Positions 15,553 through 25,307 of a stretch of DNA of 64,000 nucleotides are shown piece after piece. Made by a program: the position numbers and the translations under genes. The stretch is from Flagellimonas lutimaris (GTDB lineage: Bacteria; Bacteroidota; Bacteroidia; Flavobacteriales; Flavobacteriaceae). Numbering within the stretch: position 1 is the stretch's first letter; every line of letters starts with the position of its first letter. The stretch spans positions 380,070 to 444,069 of the forward strand of contig NZ_QXFH01000077.1 in NCBI RefSeq assembly GCF_003581615.1, read 5' to 3'. Under the pieces are notes generated by a model, which saw only the letters and a list, made by a program, of their open reading frames with translations, was not told the DNA's origin and did no database searches.

Positions 15553-16515
15553 TTAGCGAAGATGGGCTTCTTTGTCCAGATTTAACCCATTTAAAACCTC
15601 GTTGACCTGCATTCTCCTTTTCCCTGGAAGTTGCAATTCCAACAGTGAAATATAGCCATCTTTTACCGCAACTTTAAGTGATTTTTTCTCCACCACCAGT
15701 CTTCCAACGTTGTAGTGATGTTCGGCCTGTTCCATTTCTGTTTTAAAAATCTTCATTTGGTCGGCCTTTCCATCATTTACCAATTGGGTCCAAGCACCAG
15801 GATAAGGACTCAGTCCTCGAATATGATTATAAATGTCTTCCATGGAAGCATTCCAATGGATTCGGCAAGTATTCTTATGGATTTTTGGAGCGGGCTTAAG
15901 TTCCAAACTTTCATCCTGAGGTAGTCGTGTAACGGTTCCAGCTTCAATCTGTTTGCAAGTTTCCACCACTAAATCGGCACCAAGCTCCATCAATCTATCG
16001 TGCAAAGTACCTGCACTGTCATCAGGCAATATTTTTTCTGTTTTTTGAAGTACAATACTTCCCGTGTCAATTTTTTCATCAATAAAAAAGGTAGTGACAC
16101 CCGTTTCCGATTCCCCATTGATTATTGCCCAATTGATGGGTGCTGCTCCACGATATTGGGGCAGGAGGGAAGCATGAAGATTAAAAGTACCATATTCGGG
16201 CATTTGCCAAACCACTTTTGGCAACATTCGGAAAGCTACCACCACCTGCAAGTTGGCATCAAGACTTTTCAATTCTTCAAGAAAGGCTTCATCCTTTAGG
16301 TTGGCAGGTTGCAACACCTTTAAATTTTGTTGTATAGCATATTGTTTCACTGCGGATTCCTGAACCTTGCGACCGCGACCTGCAGGTCTATCGGGTGCAG
16401 TGATGACGCCGACCACTTCGAAACCGGCTTCCAAAATCTTTGTTAGGGTTCCCACGGCAAAATCCGGAGTGCCCATAAATACAACGCGTAGGGAATTATT
16501 TTTTGATGTACTCAT
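15553..16515 (-). CDS. fmt: Methionyl-tRNA formyltransferase
   Basis: A 320-residue enzyme that formylates initiator Met-tRNA with 10-formyl-THF. The N-terminal domain shows VVFMGTPDFAVGTL and the catalytic loop NLHASLLPQYRGAAPINWAI, followed by GVTTFFIDEKIDTG. The C-terminal OB-like domain starts near residue 210 (IRGLSPYPGAWTQL). The ATG lies 20 bp inside the end of recQ, so the two genes are coupled. Confidence 0.96.
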   Translation of the reverse strand: MSTSKNNSLRVVFMGTPDFAVGTLTKILEAGFEVVGVITAPDRPAGRGRKVQESAVKQYAIQQNLKVLQPANLKDEAFLEELKSLDANLQVVVAFRMLPKVVWQMPEYGTFNLHASLLPQYRGAAPINWAIINGESETGVTTFFIDEKIDTGSIVLQKTEKILPDDSAGTLHDRLMELGADLVVETCKQIEAGTVTRLPQDESLELKPAPKIHKNTCRIHWNASMEDIYNHIRGLSPYPGAWTQLVNDGKADQMKIFKTEMEQAEHHYNVGRLVVEKKSLKVAVKDGYISLLELQLPGKRRMQVNEVLNGLNLDKEAHLR

Positions 16516-18388
16516 TCTTAAAATTTAGGGAAACCAAATCGTTTTCAAGTAGTCTTTCCAGTGTTTGTAAAAGCTCTTTTTCATTGGCCCCCATTTCTTT
16601 TTCCAATTGTCGGGAAGTGCGTGGGCGGATTTCCAACAGTTCCAAGACCCTTTTCTCCAAATCATATGGGGAAGCCAGTTTCTCTTTCTTGGTGCAAATA
16701 TCGCATGTACCGCACTTTTCTGCAGTCTTTTCACCAAAATAATTGAGTAAATAAATGCTGCGACACACCTTTTTATTGGAAATATAACCCAGCATCGTGG
16801 CCATATTGTTTTGTTTTACCTGATTAAAATCCTTAATTTTTTTGGCAAACAGGTTAATGGTATGATCATCTTCACGGGGAACCAAAAAGGTAATCTCCAA
16901 GTCACTGGTATTATTTTGATATTCCGCAATGTTATCGTCCGTGAGTTGCTCTAGAATTTGTTTTAATCGTTCTTCGCTAGTCCCTGTTTTTTTGGACAGC
17001 ATATACAGGTTGATTTTGGTCTCATACTCGGTAATGCCTCCATATGTGCGTAAAATGGTTTGGATTATCGGTGCCGTTTTCCTGTTTTTGTCTAGATAGT
17101 TAAATATTTCTGATTTAGAGGCCACAAATTGAAGTGTGGTTTTTTCCTTAAAGTTTTCGGAAAGTGATAAAACAGAATTCTGATCCAGAATACGGATGGC
17201 ATTAAAGGTCATGTTCGGATTAAACGCATACTGTTTACAAAATTCGTTGAATTTAAATGCCAACGGTTCCGAAATTAACTCCCCATACGATATTTGGAAA
17301 TAATTATTGAGTTTGGAATATACATTTTTGACGAAGGCCACATCTGGTAAACTGGACAAGAATTGTTGTTTGGCCTTGTCCTCATCTTCTTTTGAGGTTA
17401 TTATAATTGCCGTAGAAGGTTTTCCGTCCCGCCCTGCTCTTCCCGCTTCTTGAAAGTAGCTTTCCAAACTATCTGGTATTTGATAATGGACGACCAAACG
17501 AACATCGGGTTTGTCCACACCCATACCAAAAGCGTTGGTGGCTACCATAACCCTTACTTTACCACTTAACCAAAGGTTAAGTTTATCCTCTTTATCGGAT
17601 TTAGAAATGCCTCCATGAAAAAATGCAGCAGAAATACCATTCTTGATTAAGAAGTTGGCCAACGATATGGACATTTTTCTGGAACGAACATACACAATAG
17701 CACTTCCAGGAACCTTGTCCATATATTTTTTAATCTGATATAATTTGTCCTCGGAATGCTTCACCCTAAAATTGATGTTGAAACGGGAGAATGAGTCCTT
17801 GAAAATATTTACTGGGTCCAATTCCAAGTTCTCTACAATATCATCTACCACACGAGGGGTTGCCGTCGCCGTCAAAGCAATTATCGGTGTGTCTGGAATC
17901 AACTCTTTTAAGATGGAACATTCAAGATATGCGGGTCTAAAATCGTTTCCCCATTGCGAAATACAATGTGCCTCGTCTATGGCAATAAGGTTCACGTTCA
18001 TTTGCTGGATGCGCTCCTTTACAATGGTTTGCTGCAGACGTTCAGGAGATAGATATAAAAACTTGTAGTTGCCATACAGGCAATTGTCCAAAAGATTGTT
18101 TAATTCGTCTGGAGGAATGCCGCCCGTCAATGCAATAGCTTTTATATTTCTCTTTCTGAGTTGAGCTACTTGGTCTTGAATGAGAGCCACCAAAGGCGAT
18201 ACCACAATGCAGATGCCCTCCATGGCTATGCTTGGTACCTGGTAGCAGATAGATTTACCACCACCTGTTGGCATCAACGCCAAAACGTCCTTTCCGGATA
18301 GTACGTTATCAATAATTTCCTTTTGGGATCCCCTGAAATTATCATGGCCCCAAAATTGTTTTAAAATGCTTGTGGTGTCTTTATGCAC
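16496..18388 (-). CDS. recQ: ATP-dependent DNA helicase RecQ
   Basis: A 630-residue helicase. Motif 0 (FWGHDNFRGSQKEII), Walker A MPTGGGKSICYQVPS, the DEAHCISQWGNDFRP box, GRAGRDGKPS, and a zinc-binding segment with CRSIYLLNYFGE...KCGTCDIC are all present, followed by a winged-helix RQC region. There is little beyond that, so an HRDC domain is apparently absent or very short. The start is GTG 18388, overlapping the stop of the upstream ATPase gene by one base (TAGTG). It unwinds DNA for recombination and repair. Confidence 0.95.
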   Translation of the reverse strand: MHKDTTSILKQFWGHDNFRGSQKEIIDNVLSGKDVLALMPTGGGKSICYQVPSIAMEGICIVVSPLVALIQDQVAQLRKRNIKAIALTGGIPPDELNNLLDNCLYGNYKFLYLSPERLQQTIVKERIQQMNVNLIAIDEAHCISQWGNDFRPAYLECSILKELIPDTPIIALTATATPRVVDDIVENLELDPVNIFKDSFSRFNINFRVKHSEDKLYQIKKYMDKVPGSAIVYVRSRKMSISLANFLIKNGISAAFFHGGISKSDKEDKLNLWLSGKVRVMVATNAFGMGVDKPDVRLVVHYQIPDSLESYFQEAGRAGRDGKPSTAIIITSKEDEDKAKQQFLSSLPDVAFVKNVYSKLNNYFQISYGELISEPLAFKFNEFCKQYAFNPNMTFNAIRILDQNSVLSLSENFKEKTTLQFVASKSEIFNYLDKNRKTAPIIQTILRTYGGITEYETKINLYMLSKKTGTSEERLKQILEQLTDDNIAEYQNNTSDLEITFLVPREDDHTINLFAKKIKDFNQVKQNNMATMLGYISNKKVCRSIYLLNYFGEKTAEKCGTCDICTKKEKLASPYDLEKRVLELLEIRPRTSRQLEKEMGANEKELLQTLERLLENDLVSLNFKNEYIKK

Positions 18389-18951
18389 TATAATTCATTA
18401 AGTGTTTCCAAAATAAAATCAATCCGATTTAGGACTGCATCTTTTGGCACTTCGATGGGGTTATAGCCAAATTGAGTGTATGTTTTCATCAAGGAATGAT
18501 GGATGCTTTCAGCTTCCTCAAAGGTTTCCATTCTTTCATTATCGGAAACATAGATTTCTTTCCAAGGAGGAACAATAAAAACGGAATCGTATCTATGGTT
18601 CTCACAATGTGAAATAAAGTATTGATCATAGGTCTGACCGAAAAAGTCCATATAAGCAAGAACATCAGGTATACCTCGGTCAAAAAAACTTATGGGTACA
18701 TTTGTTTTTAGAGACTGTTTATAATGTGCTGTTCTCCCTTGAAGCAAATCTTTGTTGAACTTCATGGCATCATCAACAAAAACCAAGGGATTGGAAATGT
18801 ATTCTTCAGACTGCCCTTCTTGTTTTGCCTTGGAAGTCATATCCCGAATAATTTCATGAAAGCAATGGAAACCTTTGCTTTCCAATCCATTTACAATGGA
18901 TGTTTTGCCCGTACCGGGTGCTCCTGTAATAACTACTTTGTTCTTGCCCAA
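18388..18951 (-). CDS. P-loop NTPase (AAA_28 / NadR-kinase-like)
   Basis: A small ATPase with Walker A TGAPGTGKTSIVNGLE, then FHCFHEIIRDM and SFFDRGIPDVLAYMDFFG, a pattern found in AAA_28/Ttd14-like proteins that resemble nucleoside kinases. I take TTG 18951 (MGKNKVVIT, 187 residues). The frame opens as far as ATG 19041, but those extra codons encode a non-conserved hydrophobic stretch and overlap the divergent DUF493 start. The gene leads the recQ-fmt operon. Substrate unknown. Confidence 0.8.
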   Translation of the reverse strand: MGKNKVVITGAPGTGKTSIVNGLESKGFHCFHEIIRDMTSKAKQEGQSEEYISNPLVFVDDAMKFNKDLLQGRTAHYKQSLKTNVPISFFDRGIPDVLAYMDFFGQTYDQYFISHCENHRYDSVFIVPPWKEIYVSDNERMETFEEAESIHHSLMKTYTQFGYNPIEVPKDAVLNRIDFILETLNEL

Positions 18952-19017
18952 AGACCTTAAATTATTAGTACAAAGTAATGAAATAGCCCCAAGGAAAAAA
19001 AATTGGTAGGTAAGCCA

Positions 19018-19025
19018 TATATTTG
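19018..19025 (+). promoter_or_regulatory. -7 box for DUF493 gene
   Basis: TATATTTG matches TAnnTTTG and ends 14 bp before the ATG at 19040. A TTG at 19003-19005 is closer than the usual -33 distance. Confidence 0.45.
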
Positions 19026-19039
19026 TAAAAAAATGCGGC

Positions 19040-19327
19040 ATGGATAAAAAGGATACAGAGGAGTTCTATTCAAAGCTTAGGGAAAAATTATTGGAGACCA
19101 CAAATTGGCCCTCCAACTACCTCTATAAATTTATAGTACCCACAGACGAAGAGCGCATTGCACAGATTCATGGAATTTTTGATAACACAGGTGCTGTTAT
19201 CGAATCTAAAAAATCCAAAAAGGGAACTTATACCAGCCTGTCGATCATGGTTCACTTAAAAGACCCTGATGAAGTGATCCTTAAATACAAGGAAGTTTCC
19301 GTAGTAGAAGGGGTAATTTCCCTGTAA
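19040..19327 (+). CDS. DUF493 (YbeD-like) family protein
   Basis: A 95-residue cytosolic protein with the YbeD/DUF493 ferredoxin-like pattern: WPSNYLYKFIVPTDEERI, then SKKGTYTSLSIMVHLKDPDEVILKYKEV. In other bacteria the family sits near lipoate genes, but its function is unknown. It starts a plus-strand group with DUF4290 and murA and is divergent from the P-loop NTPase gene. Confidence 0.88.
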   Translation: MDKKDTEEFYSKLREKLLETTNWPSNYLYKFIVPTDEERIAQIHGIFDNTGAVIESKKSKKGTYTSLSIMVHLKDPDEVILKYKEVSVVEGVISL

Positions 19328-19409
19328 GCCCATTGTTTGCGATAATTTTATTAATTTGCAGGCATTATCAGAGTTACTTTCCAATAATCAAGTTTCTAAA
19401 TACATTAAT

Positions 19410-20051
19410 TTGAACGAAGTATACAACTTAGAATACAATACAGAGCGTCCAAAACTTTTTATACCAGAGTATGGCCGTCATTTTCAAAAAATGGTCGACC
19501 ATGCTGTTGCCATTGAGGACAGAGATGAGCGCAATAAAGTGGCAAAGTCCATTATTAGCGTTATGGGTAACCTACAGCCCCATTTAAGGGATGTGCCGGA
19601 TTTTCAACATAAATTATGGGACCAATTGTTTATTATGGCCGATTTTAAATTGGACGTAGATTCACCGTTCCCCATTACATCTAAAGAAGTTTTGCAACAA
19701 CGCCCTGAACCTTTGGATTATCCACAGAACCATCCGAAGTATCGTTTTTATGGGAACAATATCAAGCGAATGATAGATGTAGCTGTTAAATGGGAAGAGG
19801 GAGATATGAGGTCTGGTTTGGAATATGCCATCGCCAACCACATGAAAAAGTGTTACTTGGTATGGAACAAAGATACCGTTGAGGACTCTGTAATATTTAA
19901 TCACTTGAAAGAACTTAGTGATGGACAAATAGATTTGGCCCAGAGTGATGAGAGTTTAACGGATAGTGGACAGTTTCTGAAAAACAAACCAAGTAGGTCC
20001 AATACCAACCGAGGTAAAAAAGGGCAAAGAAGTCGCAAGAAAAGATATTAA
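19410..20051 (+). CDS. DUF4290 domain protein
   Basis: About 213 residues from TTG 19410; an upstream TTG at 19356 would add 18 residues but lies close to a TTAATTTG sequence that resembles a -7 box. Conserved parts of the family begin LEYNTERPKLFIPEYGRHFQ and include VMGNLQPHLRDVPDFQHKLWDQLF. The C-terminus after about residue 185 is polar and basic (NRGKKGQRSRKKRY), which suggests RNA or nucleic acid contact. Function unknown; the family is confined to Bacteroidota and regularly precedes murA as far as I recall. murA follows after 15 bp. Confidence 0.85.
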   Translation: MNEVYNLEYNTERPKLFIPEYGRHFQKMVDHAVAIEDRDERNKVAKSIISVMGNLQPHLRDVPDFQHKLWDQLFIMADFKLDVDSPFPITSKEVLQQRPEPLDYPQNHPKYRFYGNNIKRMIDVAVKWEEGDMRSGLEYAIANHMKKCYLVWNKDTVEDSVIFNHLKELSDGQIDLAQSDESLTDSGQFLKNKPSRSNTNRGKKGQRSRKKRY

Positions 20052-20066
20052 ATTCCAAAGGAATAA

Positions 20067-21374
20067 ATGGGTACATTTCGAATAGAGGGTGGACACCAAT
20101 TACATGGAGAGATCACCCCCCAAGGAGCAAAGAATGAAGCACTACAAATTCTTTGTGCCGTATTGCTTTCAGAAGAAAAAATTACCATAAACAATATACC
20201 TGACATCGTCGATGTCAATAAATTAATTGCCCTCCTTGAAGATTTGGGAGTAAAAATCCAAAAGAAAGGGAAGGGTTCCTATACGTTCAAGGCAGACGAT
20301 GTTAATCTGGATTATCTTCAATCTGCAAAGTTTAAAGAAGATGGTAGGGGACTTAGAGGTTCCATTATGTTGGTAGGACCTTTGTTGGCAAGATTTGGAA
20401 AAGGATACATTCCCAAACCTGGAGGTGATAAAATTGGTAGAAGAAGGTTAGATACTCATTTCGAAGGATTCATTAAACTTGGTGCGCAGTTCCGTTATAA
20501 CAAAGAAGAATACTTCTACGGTGTAGAAGCCGATAAACTGACCGGAACCTACATGCTTTTGGATGAAGCATCGGTTACTGGTACAGCAAATATTTTGATG
20601 GCTGCGGTTTTGGCCGAAGGTACCACCACGATCTACAATGCCGCTTGTGAACCTTATTTGCAACAATTGTGTAAAATGTTGAATCGAATGGGAGCCAAAA
20701 TCTCAGGAATCGGTTCAAACCTATTGAAGATTGAAGGTGTGGATTCTCTAGGAGGCACCGAGCATACCATGTTACCCGATATGATCGAGATTGGTAGCTG
20801 GATTGGATTGGCTGCCATGACTCAAAGTGAGCTTACCATTAAAAATGTAAGTTGGGATGATTTAGGTCAGATTCCGACCGTGTTTAGAAAGTTAGGAATT
20901 ACGTTGGAAAGGAAGGGTGATGACATCTTTATTCCAAAACACGAAGAAGGATACGAAATCCAGAATTTTATTGACGGCTCTATATTGACCATAGCTGATG
21001 CACCTTGGCCGGGACTGACTCCTGATTTGTTGAGCATTATATTGGTAATGGCAACCCAAGCTAGGGGAGAAGTGCTGATTCATCAAAAAATGTTTGAAAG
21101 CCGTTTGTTCTTTGTGGACAAACTTATCGATATGGGGGCAAAGATTATACTTTGTGACCCGCACCGTGCAACTGTTATCGGACACGACTTTAAATCAACA
21201 CTAAAGGCCACGACTATGGTATCTCCAGATATTAGAGCAGGGGTATCTCTATTAATTGCAGCGCTTTCTGCCAAGGGAACTTCCACCATTCATAATATTG
21301 AACAGATTGATCGTGGTTATGAAAACATTGATGAGCGCCTGCGTGCTATCGGGGCCAATATTGTGAGGGTTTAA
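20067..21374 (+). CDS. murA: UDP-N-acetylglucosamine 1-carboxyvinyltransferase
   Basis: A 435-residue EPSP-synthase-fold enzyme, first committed step of peptidoglycan synthesis (enolpyruvyl transfer from PEP to UDP-GlcNAc). PQGAKNEALQILCAVLL holds the substrate-binding Lys-Asn. The catalytic loop reads PKPGGDKIGRRRLDTH: the residue equivalent to E. coli Cys115 is Asp (residue 121, codon 20427-20429). In other bacteria this Cys-to-Asp change leaves activity but blocks fosfomycin. The rest is normal length and intact. It ends a DUF493-DUF4290-murA group. Confidence 0.95.
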   Translation: MGTFRIEGGHQLHGEITPQGAKNEALQILCAVLLSEEKITINNIPDIVDVNKLIALLEDLGVKIQKKGKGSYTFKADDVNLDYLQSAKFKEDGRGLRGSIMLVGPLLARFGKGYIPKPGGDKIGRRRLDTHFEGFIKLGAQFRYNKEEYFYGVEADKLTGTYMLLDEASVTGTANILMAAVLAEGTTTIYNAACEPYLQQLCKMLNRMGAKISGIGSNLLKIEGVDSLGGTEHTMLPDMIEIGSWIGLAAMTQSELTIKNVSWDDLGQIPTVFRKLGITLERKGDDIFIPKHEEGYEIQNFIDGSILTIADAPWPGLTPDLLSIILVMATQARGEVLIHQKMFESRLFFVDKLIDMGAKIILCDPHRATVIGHDFKSTLKATTMVSPDIRAGVSLLIAALSAKGTSTIHNIEQIDRGYENIDERLRAIGANIVRV

Positions 21375-21381
21375 CCCCAAT

Positions 21382-22386
21382 TTATTTTTCGACCAAAGTA
21401 CCATCTGGATACAATGCAAAACGTCCTTTGTCATTATCATGAACATGGTCAGGATGAGGCCAAGGCCATCCACCAAATTGGGTTAAACGGTACTCTTCCA
21501 TCACTTTTTGGATTTCCGCTTGGGTGTTCATCACAAAAGGGCCGTATTTGGCAACCGGTTCTCCAATAGGTTTACCTTGCAACAACATAAAGTGCCCTAT
21601 TTCCGAATCGATTTTAATGTTGATATCTTGGGTCGGATCTAAAACGATGCCAAAATTGGGATTGATTTTTTTGTCACCGATATGGATTTCATCGCCATCG
21701 TAAAAATATAAAACACGGTTTACTTCTGAAGAGCTTGCTTTGGGCAGTACATATTCCGAACCTGCTTCCACATGAATATTCCATACAGCCACTTCGTTTT
21801 CGGAGTTAGCGGCCCAAGAATCGGGAGCAGGGTCAATCGGGGCCACATTTTTATAGCTGCCCGCCACTACTTTTATTTTTGCATTTTCTTCTTCTATTAT
21901 TGGAATATCTTCGTTCCACATCATTTTAAAATGGGGATCTACATATTTACCCGCTTTGGGTAGGTTTAACCAGATTTGAAATAACTCCAAGGTATTTTCC
22001 TCATCATCTTTTAACAATGGAAACATTTCGGAGTGCTGCACACCTCTACCGGCAGTCATCCATTGCACATCGCCAAGACCAAATCTGCCCGCAGCTCCTA
22101 AAGAATCGGAATGATCGCAAAACCCTTTGTTTACAATGGTGATGGTTTCAAAGCCACAATGGGGATGCGATGGAAATCCAGGGATGGTCTGTCCGTGGTA
22201 CATGCGCCATTTTTCGTTGGGGTTGAAATCACTTCCCAAATTTCTGCCTTTAAGTAAAGATTCATCGGGTCCCATTTCACCATTTCCCTTTGGAAAGTGA
22301 TCTAAGTGGTAAACACTAAACAAAAATGGATCTAAAGTTTGCCAAGGTGTGCTTAAAGGAAAGGTTTGTAAAACGGGATTTTTCAT
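21382..22386 (-). CDS. Pirin family protein (bicupin)
   Basis: A 334-residue two-cupin protein. The N-terminal cupin contains PHPHCGFETITIV-type metal ligands (His-x-His...), then AGRGVQHSEMF and a C-terminal cupin with GKPIGEPVAKYGPFVMNTQAEIQ, as in pirins. Bacterial pirins include quercetinase-like dioxygenases and redox-linked regulators; which applies here is unknown. The length is slightly above the roughly 230-290 of YhhW-type pirins, with an added C-terminal tail (GGWPWPHPDHVHDNDKG). Confidence 0.9.
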   Translation of the reverse strand: MKNPVLQTFPLSTPWQTLDPFLFSVYHLDHFPKGNGEMGPDESLLKGRNLGSDFNPNEKWRMYHGQTIPGFPSHPHCGFETITIVNKGFCDHSDSLGAAGRFGLGDVQWMTAGRGVQHSEMFPLLKDDEENTLELFQIWLNLPKAGKYVDPHFKMMWNEDIPIIEEENAKIKVVAGSYKNVAPIDPAPDSWAANSENEVAVWNIHVEAGSEYVLPKASSSEVNRVLYFYDGDEIHIGDKKINPNFGIVLDPTQDINIKIDSEIGHFMLLQGKPIGEPVAKYGPFVMNTQAEIQKVMEEYRLTQFGGWPWPHPDHVHDNDKGRFALYPDGTLVEK

Positions 22387-22419
22387 TGTACAATTTATTT
22401 TGATATGTGTTGTATTAGA

Positions 22420-22450
22420 TCAAAAAGCCTGCTCTTGGCAGGCTTTTCAA
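22420..22450 (-). terminator. Terminator after M20 amidohydrolase gene
   Basis: A 10-bp perfect stem (AAAAGCCTGC at 22423-22432 with GCAGGCTTTT at 22438-22447), five-base loop and T-run on the minus strand. Confidence 0.9.
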
Positions 22451-22467
22451 TCAAACAATAATTAAAA

Positions 22468-23895
22468 TTATTTACCAGGAATTGGTGGTGGACCATCAAT
22501 CATGGCCTCATATTTAACATCACCTTTTCTGGTTTTATATTCTTTTTTTACTTTTTCGACCAATTTTGGATCATCAAAAAGGTCCAACATGGTCATGCCC
22601 ATTGCTTTAGAAGCATAGATCATTCCTTTATGGCCAATACTCATTCCACCACATGCAACAACAGCCCATGAGTGCCACGGAGTGTCTTTTGGAGCAACGG
22701 TTACACCAAGGTTAATGTTCGGTACGTTCCAGCTAACATCGCCAACATCGGTAGAGCCACCTCCCGGAAGTTTCTCGGTTTCCTTTAGCGGATGTACTTT
22801 ACCATCCATACCCACTTGAGGCTTTCCTGTAGCTTCCTGAATAGCTTTGCCATAGGCTTCCTCTTCTTCAGTATAGGTTATGGGACCCAAAAGTTCCAAA
22901 TTGTTTTGCATGATTTTACCGCCCTCTCGGTTTACCAAAGTTTCGTAAATACCTGAAATCAATGAGTATTTATAATCTACATTGGCCATGATTGCAGCAC
23001 CTTCTGCCATCGCCTTGACTCGTTCAAAAGTGGGAAGCATGACATCTCTCTTGGGGTCACGTACGCGAACCCATAAGCGAGCGTAATCGGGAACCACGTT
23101 AACCACTTGTCCTCCATCTTGAATGTGGTAATGAATACGCGATGTTGGTCTAATATGTTCCCTATAATAATTGATACCCGTAGTGTACAATTCCAAAGCA
23201 TCCGAAGCACTTCGGCCGTTCCAAGGATCTGCCGACGCATGTGCTGCCTGGCCATAGAATTCTACCATAAAATCTACCAAGGCCAATCCGCTTTGCACAT
23301 CGGCTTCAATTTCCGCGGATGGGTGCCAGCTTACATTTACATCAACATCGTCCCAAAGTCCAGCTTCTACCATCCAAACTTTTCCAAAGAACTTTTCTTC
23401 CGCAGGGGTTCCAAAGAATTTTACGGTTCCTTTAATATTTCCGGCTTCAATTTGCTCTTTAATGGCGATGGCGGCACCTAAACTGGCAGCACCGAACATG
23501 TTGTGGCCACAACCGTGACCTGGTTCACCCTCAATTCTAGGGTCTTTAGTGGGGACTGTATTTTGAGAAAGCCCTGGAAGTGCATCAAACTCGCCCAATA
23601 CACTGATTACAGGTTTCCCTGAACCATATGTGGCAACGAAAGCTGTTGGAATATTGGCTACGCCTCGGGTAACGGTCATTCCATTTTCCTCGGCATAATC
23701 TGCAAGCAAGTCTGCTGAAATGGACTCTTCAAATGCAGTCTCTGCCAGTGCCCAAATGGAATCACTGATTTTAATAAGGTTTTCCTTGTGCTTTTCTACC
23801 GAAGCGACGACGGCTTTTTTGTCCTTGGTCATCTTCTGGGCCGATAAGTTCATCGATATCAATCCCAAAAGGAGTAAGGTTGAAAGTTTCTTCAT
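22468..23895 (-). CDS. Secreted M20-family amidohydrolase (AbgB-like)
   Basis: A 475-residue protein with a clear signal peptide (MKKLSTLLLLGLISMNLSAQ). The metallopeptidase core shows GEFDALPGLSQN, GHGCGHNMFGAASLGAA (His and Asp-type ligands), FGTPAEEKFFGKV (catalytic Glu pair), the dimerisation domain around HASADPWNGRSASDAL, and a C-terminal ligand region. It resembles p-aminobenzoyl-glutamate hydrolase subunit B and related aminoacyl amidohydrolases. Location is probably periplasmic. It is a single gene with its own terminator. Confidence 0.88.
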   Translation of the reverse strand: MKKLSTLLLLGLISMNLSAQKMTKDKKAVVASVEKHKENLIKISDSIWALAETAFEESISADLLADYAEENGMTVTRGVANIPTAFVATYGSGKPVISVLGEFDALPGLSQNTVPTKDPRIEGEPGHGCGHNMFGAASLGAAIAIKEQIEAGNIKGTVKFFGTPAEEKFFGKVWMVEAGLWDDVDVNVSWHPSAEIEADVQSGLALVDFMVEFYGQAAHASADPWNGRSASDALELYTTGINYYREHIRPTSRIHYHIQDGGQVVNVVPDYARLWVRVRDPKRDVMLPTFERVKAMAEGAAIMANVDYKYSLISGIYETLVNREGGKIMQNNLELLGPITYTEEEEAYGKAIQEATGKPQVGMDGKVHPLKETEKLPGGGSTDVGDVSWNVPNINLGVTVAPKDTPWHSWAVVACGGMSIGHKGMIYASKAMGMTMLDLFDDPKLVEKVKKEYKTRKGDVKYEAMIDGPPPIPGK

Positions 23896-23993
23896 TTTAA
23901 AGGTTTTGAGTTAGTTACATTCCGTTGATTTTGCCCAGCTTCTTTTGTAAAATACCAAACCCATCAACAGAAACTAAAATTAACGAAAATGCT

Positions 23994-25307
23994 TCAACTT
24001 ACCGCTTCTTTGTACACTTTTAAGCATCGTTCGCGGGCCATTTTGTGGTCTACCATGGGTTCTGGATAACTTAATTCTTGCAAGTCGGGCACCCATGTAT
24101 TGATGTATTCTTTGTTTTTATCAAACTTTTTGATCTGTGTAGTTGGGTTAAATATTCTAAAATAAGGGGCAGCATCCACACCGCTGCCTGCGGCCCATTG
24201 CCAGTTACCGACGTTGCTGGACATTTCGTAATCCAGAAGCTTTTCGGCAAAGTAGGCTTCCCCCCAACGCCAATCAATTAATAAATGCTTGCAAAGAAAA
24301 CTAGCTACCAGCATGCGAACCCGATTGTGCATATAGCCTGTTTCGTTCAGTTCGCGCATTCCGGCATCCACCAATGGATAGCCCGTTTGCCCAGTTTTCC
24401 ATTTTTCGAATTCTTCTTCATTGTTACGCCACTCAATTCTATCATATTTAGAGCGGAAAGCTTTGTTTACGGTATGAGGAAAATGCCAAAGAATCTGCAT
24501 AAAGAATTCCCGCCATATCAATTCGTTCCAAAAGGTTTCATTCTTCTCATCAATGGCTTTCTTTACCATTTTCCGGATGGAAACCGTACCAAACCGTAAA
24601 TGTGGACCCAATCGGGATGTGCCTTTTTCTTTGGCAGGGTAGTCCCGTGTATCCTCATATTTTTGAATGAGGTTGGGTGTCACAGTGAAATCGGGAACTT
24701 TGATGGAAGATTTTTCGAACCCCATATCCTCCAAAGAAATCTGTGGCAAAGATTTAGACTGATATAGGTTTTTACTTAAATCATTTAGCGTATCATACGT
24801 TACCAAATGGATGGAAGGATTAAAGTTTTCTTTCCACTTTCGCATGTATGGCGTGTAAACCACATAGGGGTCACCATCATCCTTAACCACTTCTTCTTTT
24901 TCAAAAATCACCTGATCTTTGAAGGTGTTGAACTGGATATCGTTTTCCTCTAAAAATTCCTTTATTTGACCATCACGTTTTTTAGCATAGGGTTCATAAT
25001 CGTGGTTAATGTAGACAGCTTCAATGTTGTAATCCTCCATCAATTTTTTGAAGACTGCTTTTGGTGAATCATGAAACTGAGCAAGACTACTATCGTAATT
25101 CGTACTTAGTTGATTGCTTATTTTTTGAGTCTGTTCATGAATAAAACTGACCCTTGCATCATTTTTGGACAGGTTATCCAGGATTTCTGGATCAAATATG
25201 AAAATGGGAAGCACAGGGACATCTTTCTGAAGTGCCTGATAAAACCCGACATTGTCATCCAATCTTAAATCACGTCTGAACCAAAAAAGTATGACATCGT
25301 CTTTCAT
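23994..25307 (-). CDS. phrB: Deoxyribodipyrimidine photolyase (cryptochrome/photolyase family)
   Basis: A 437-residue flavoprotein. The N-terminal Rossmann-like domain begins ILFWFRRDLRLDDNVGFYQAL. The C-terminal FAD domain shows RLGPHLRFGTVSIR, WNELIWREFFMQILWHFP, GYPLVDAGMRELNETGYMHNR and NVGNWQWAAGSGVDAAPYFR, a set typical of CPD photolyases. It repairs UV-induced pyrimidine dimers using light. The ATG overlaps the SDR stop by four bases (ATGA). The upstream SDR and SRPBCC genes make this the standard flavobacterial light-response operon. Confidence 0.93.
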   Translation of the reverse strand: MKDDVILFWFRRDLRLDDNVGFYQALQKDVPVLPIFIFDPEILDNLSKNDARVSFIHEQTQKISNQLSTNYDSSLAQFHDSPKAVFKKLMEDYNIEAVYINHDYEPYAKKRDGQIKEFLEENDIQFNTFKDQVIFEKEEVVKDDGDPYVVYTPYMRKWKENFNPSIHLVTYDTLNDLSKNLYQSKSLPQISLEDMGFEKSSIKVPDFTVTPNLIQKYEDTRDYPAKEKGTSRLGPHLRFGTVSIRKMVKKAIDEKNETFWNELIWREFFMQILWHFPHTVNKAFRSKYDRIEWRNNEEEFEKWKTGQTGYPLVDAGMRELNETGYMHNRVRMLVASFLCKHLLIDWRWGEAYFAEKLLDYEMSSNVGNWQWAAGSGVDAAPYFRIFNPTTQIKKFDKNKEYINTWVPDLQELSYPEPMVDHKMARERCLKVYKEAVS

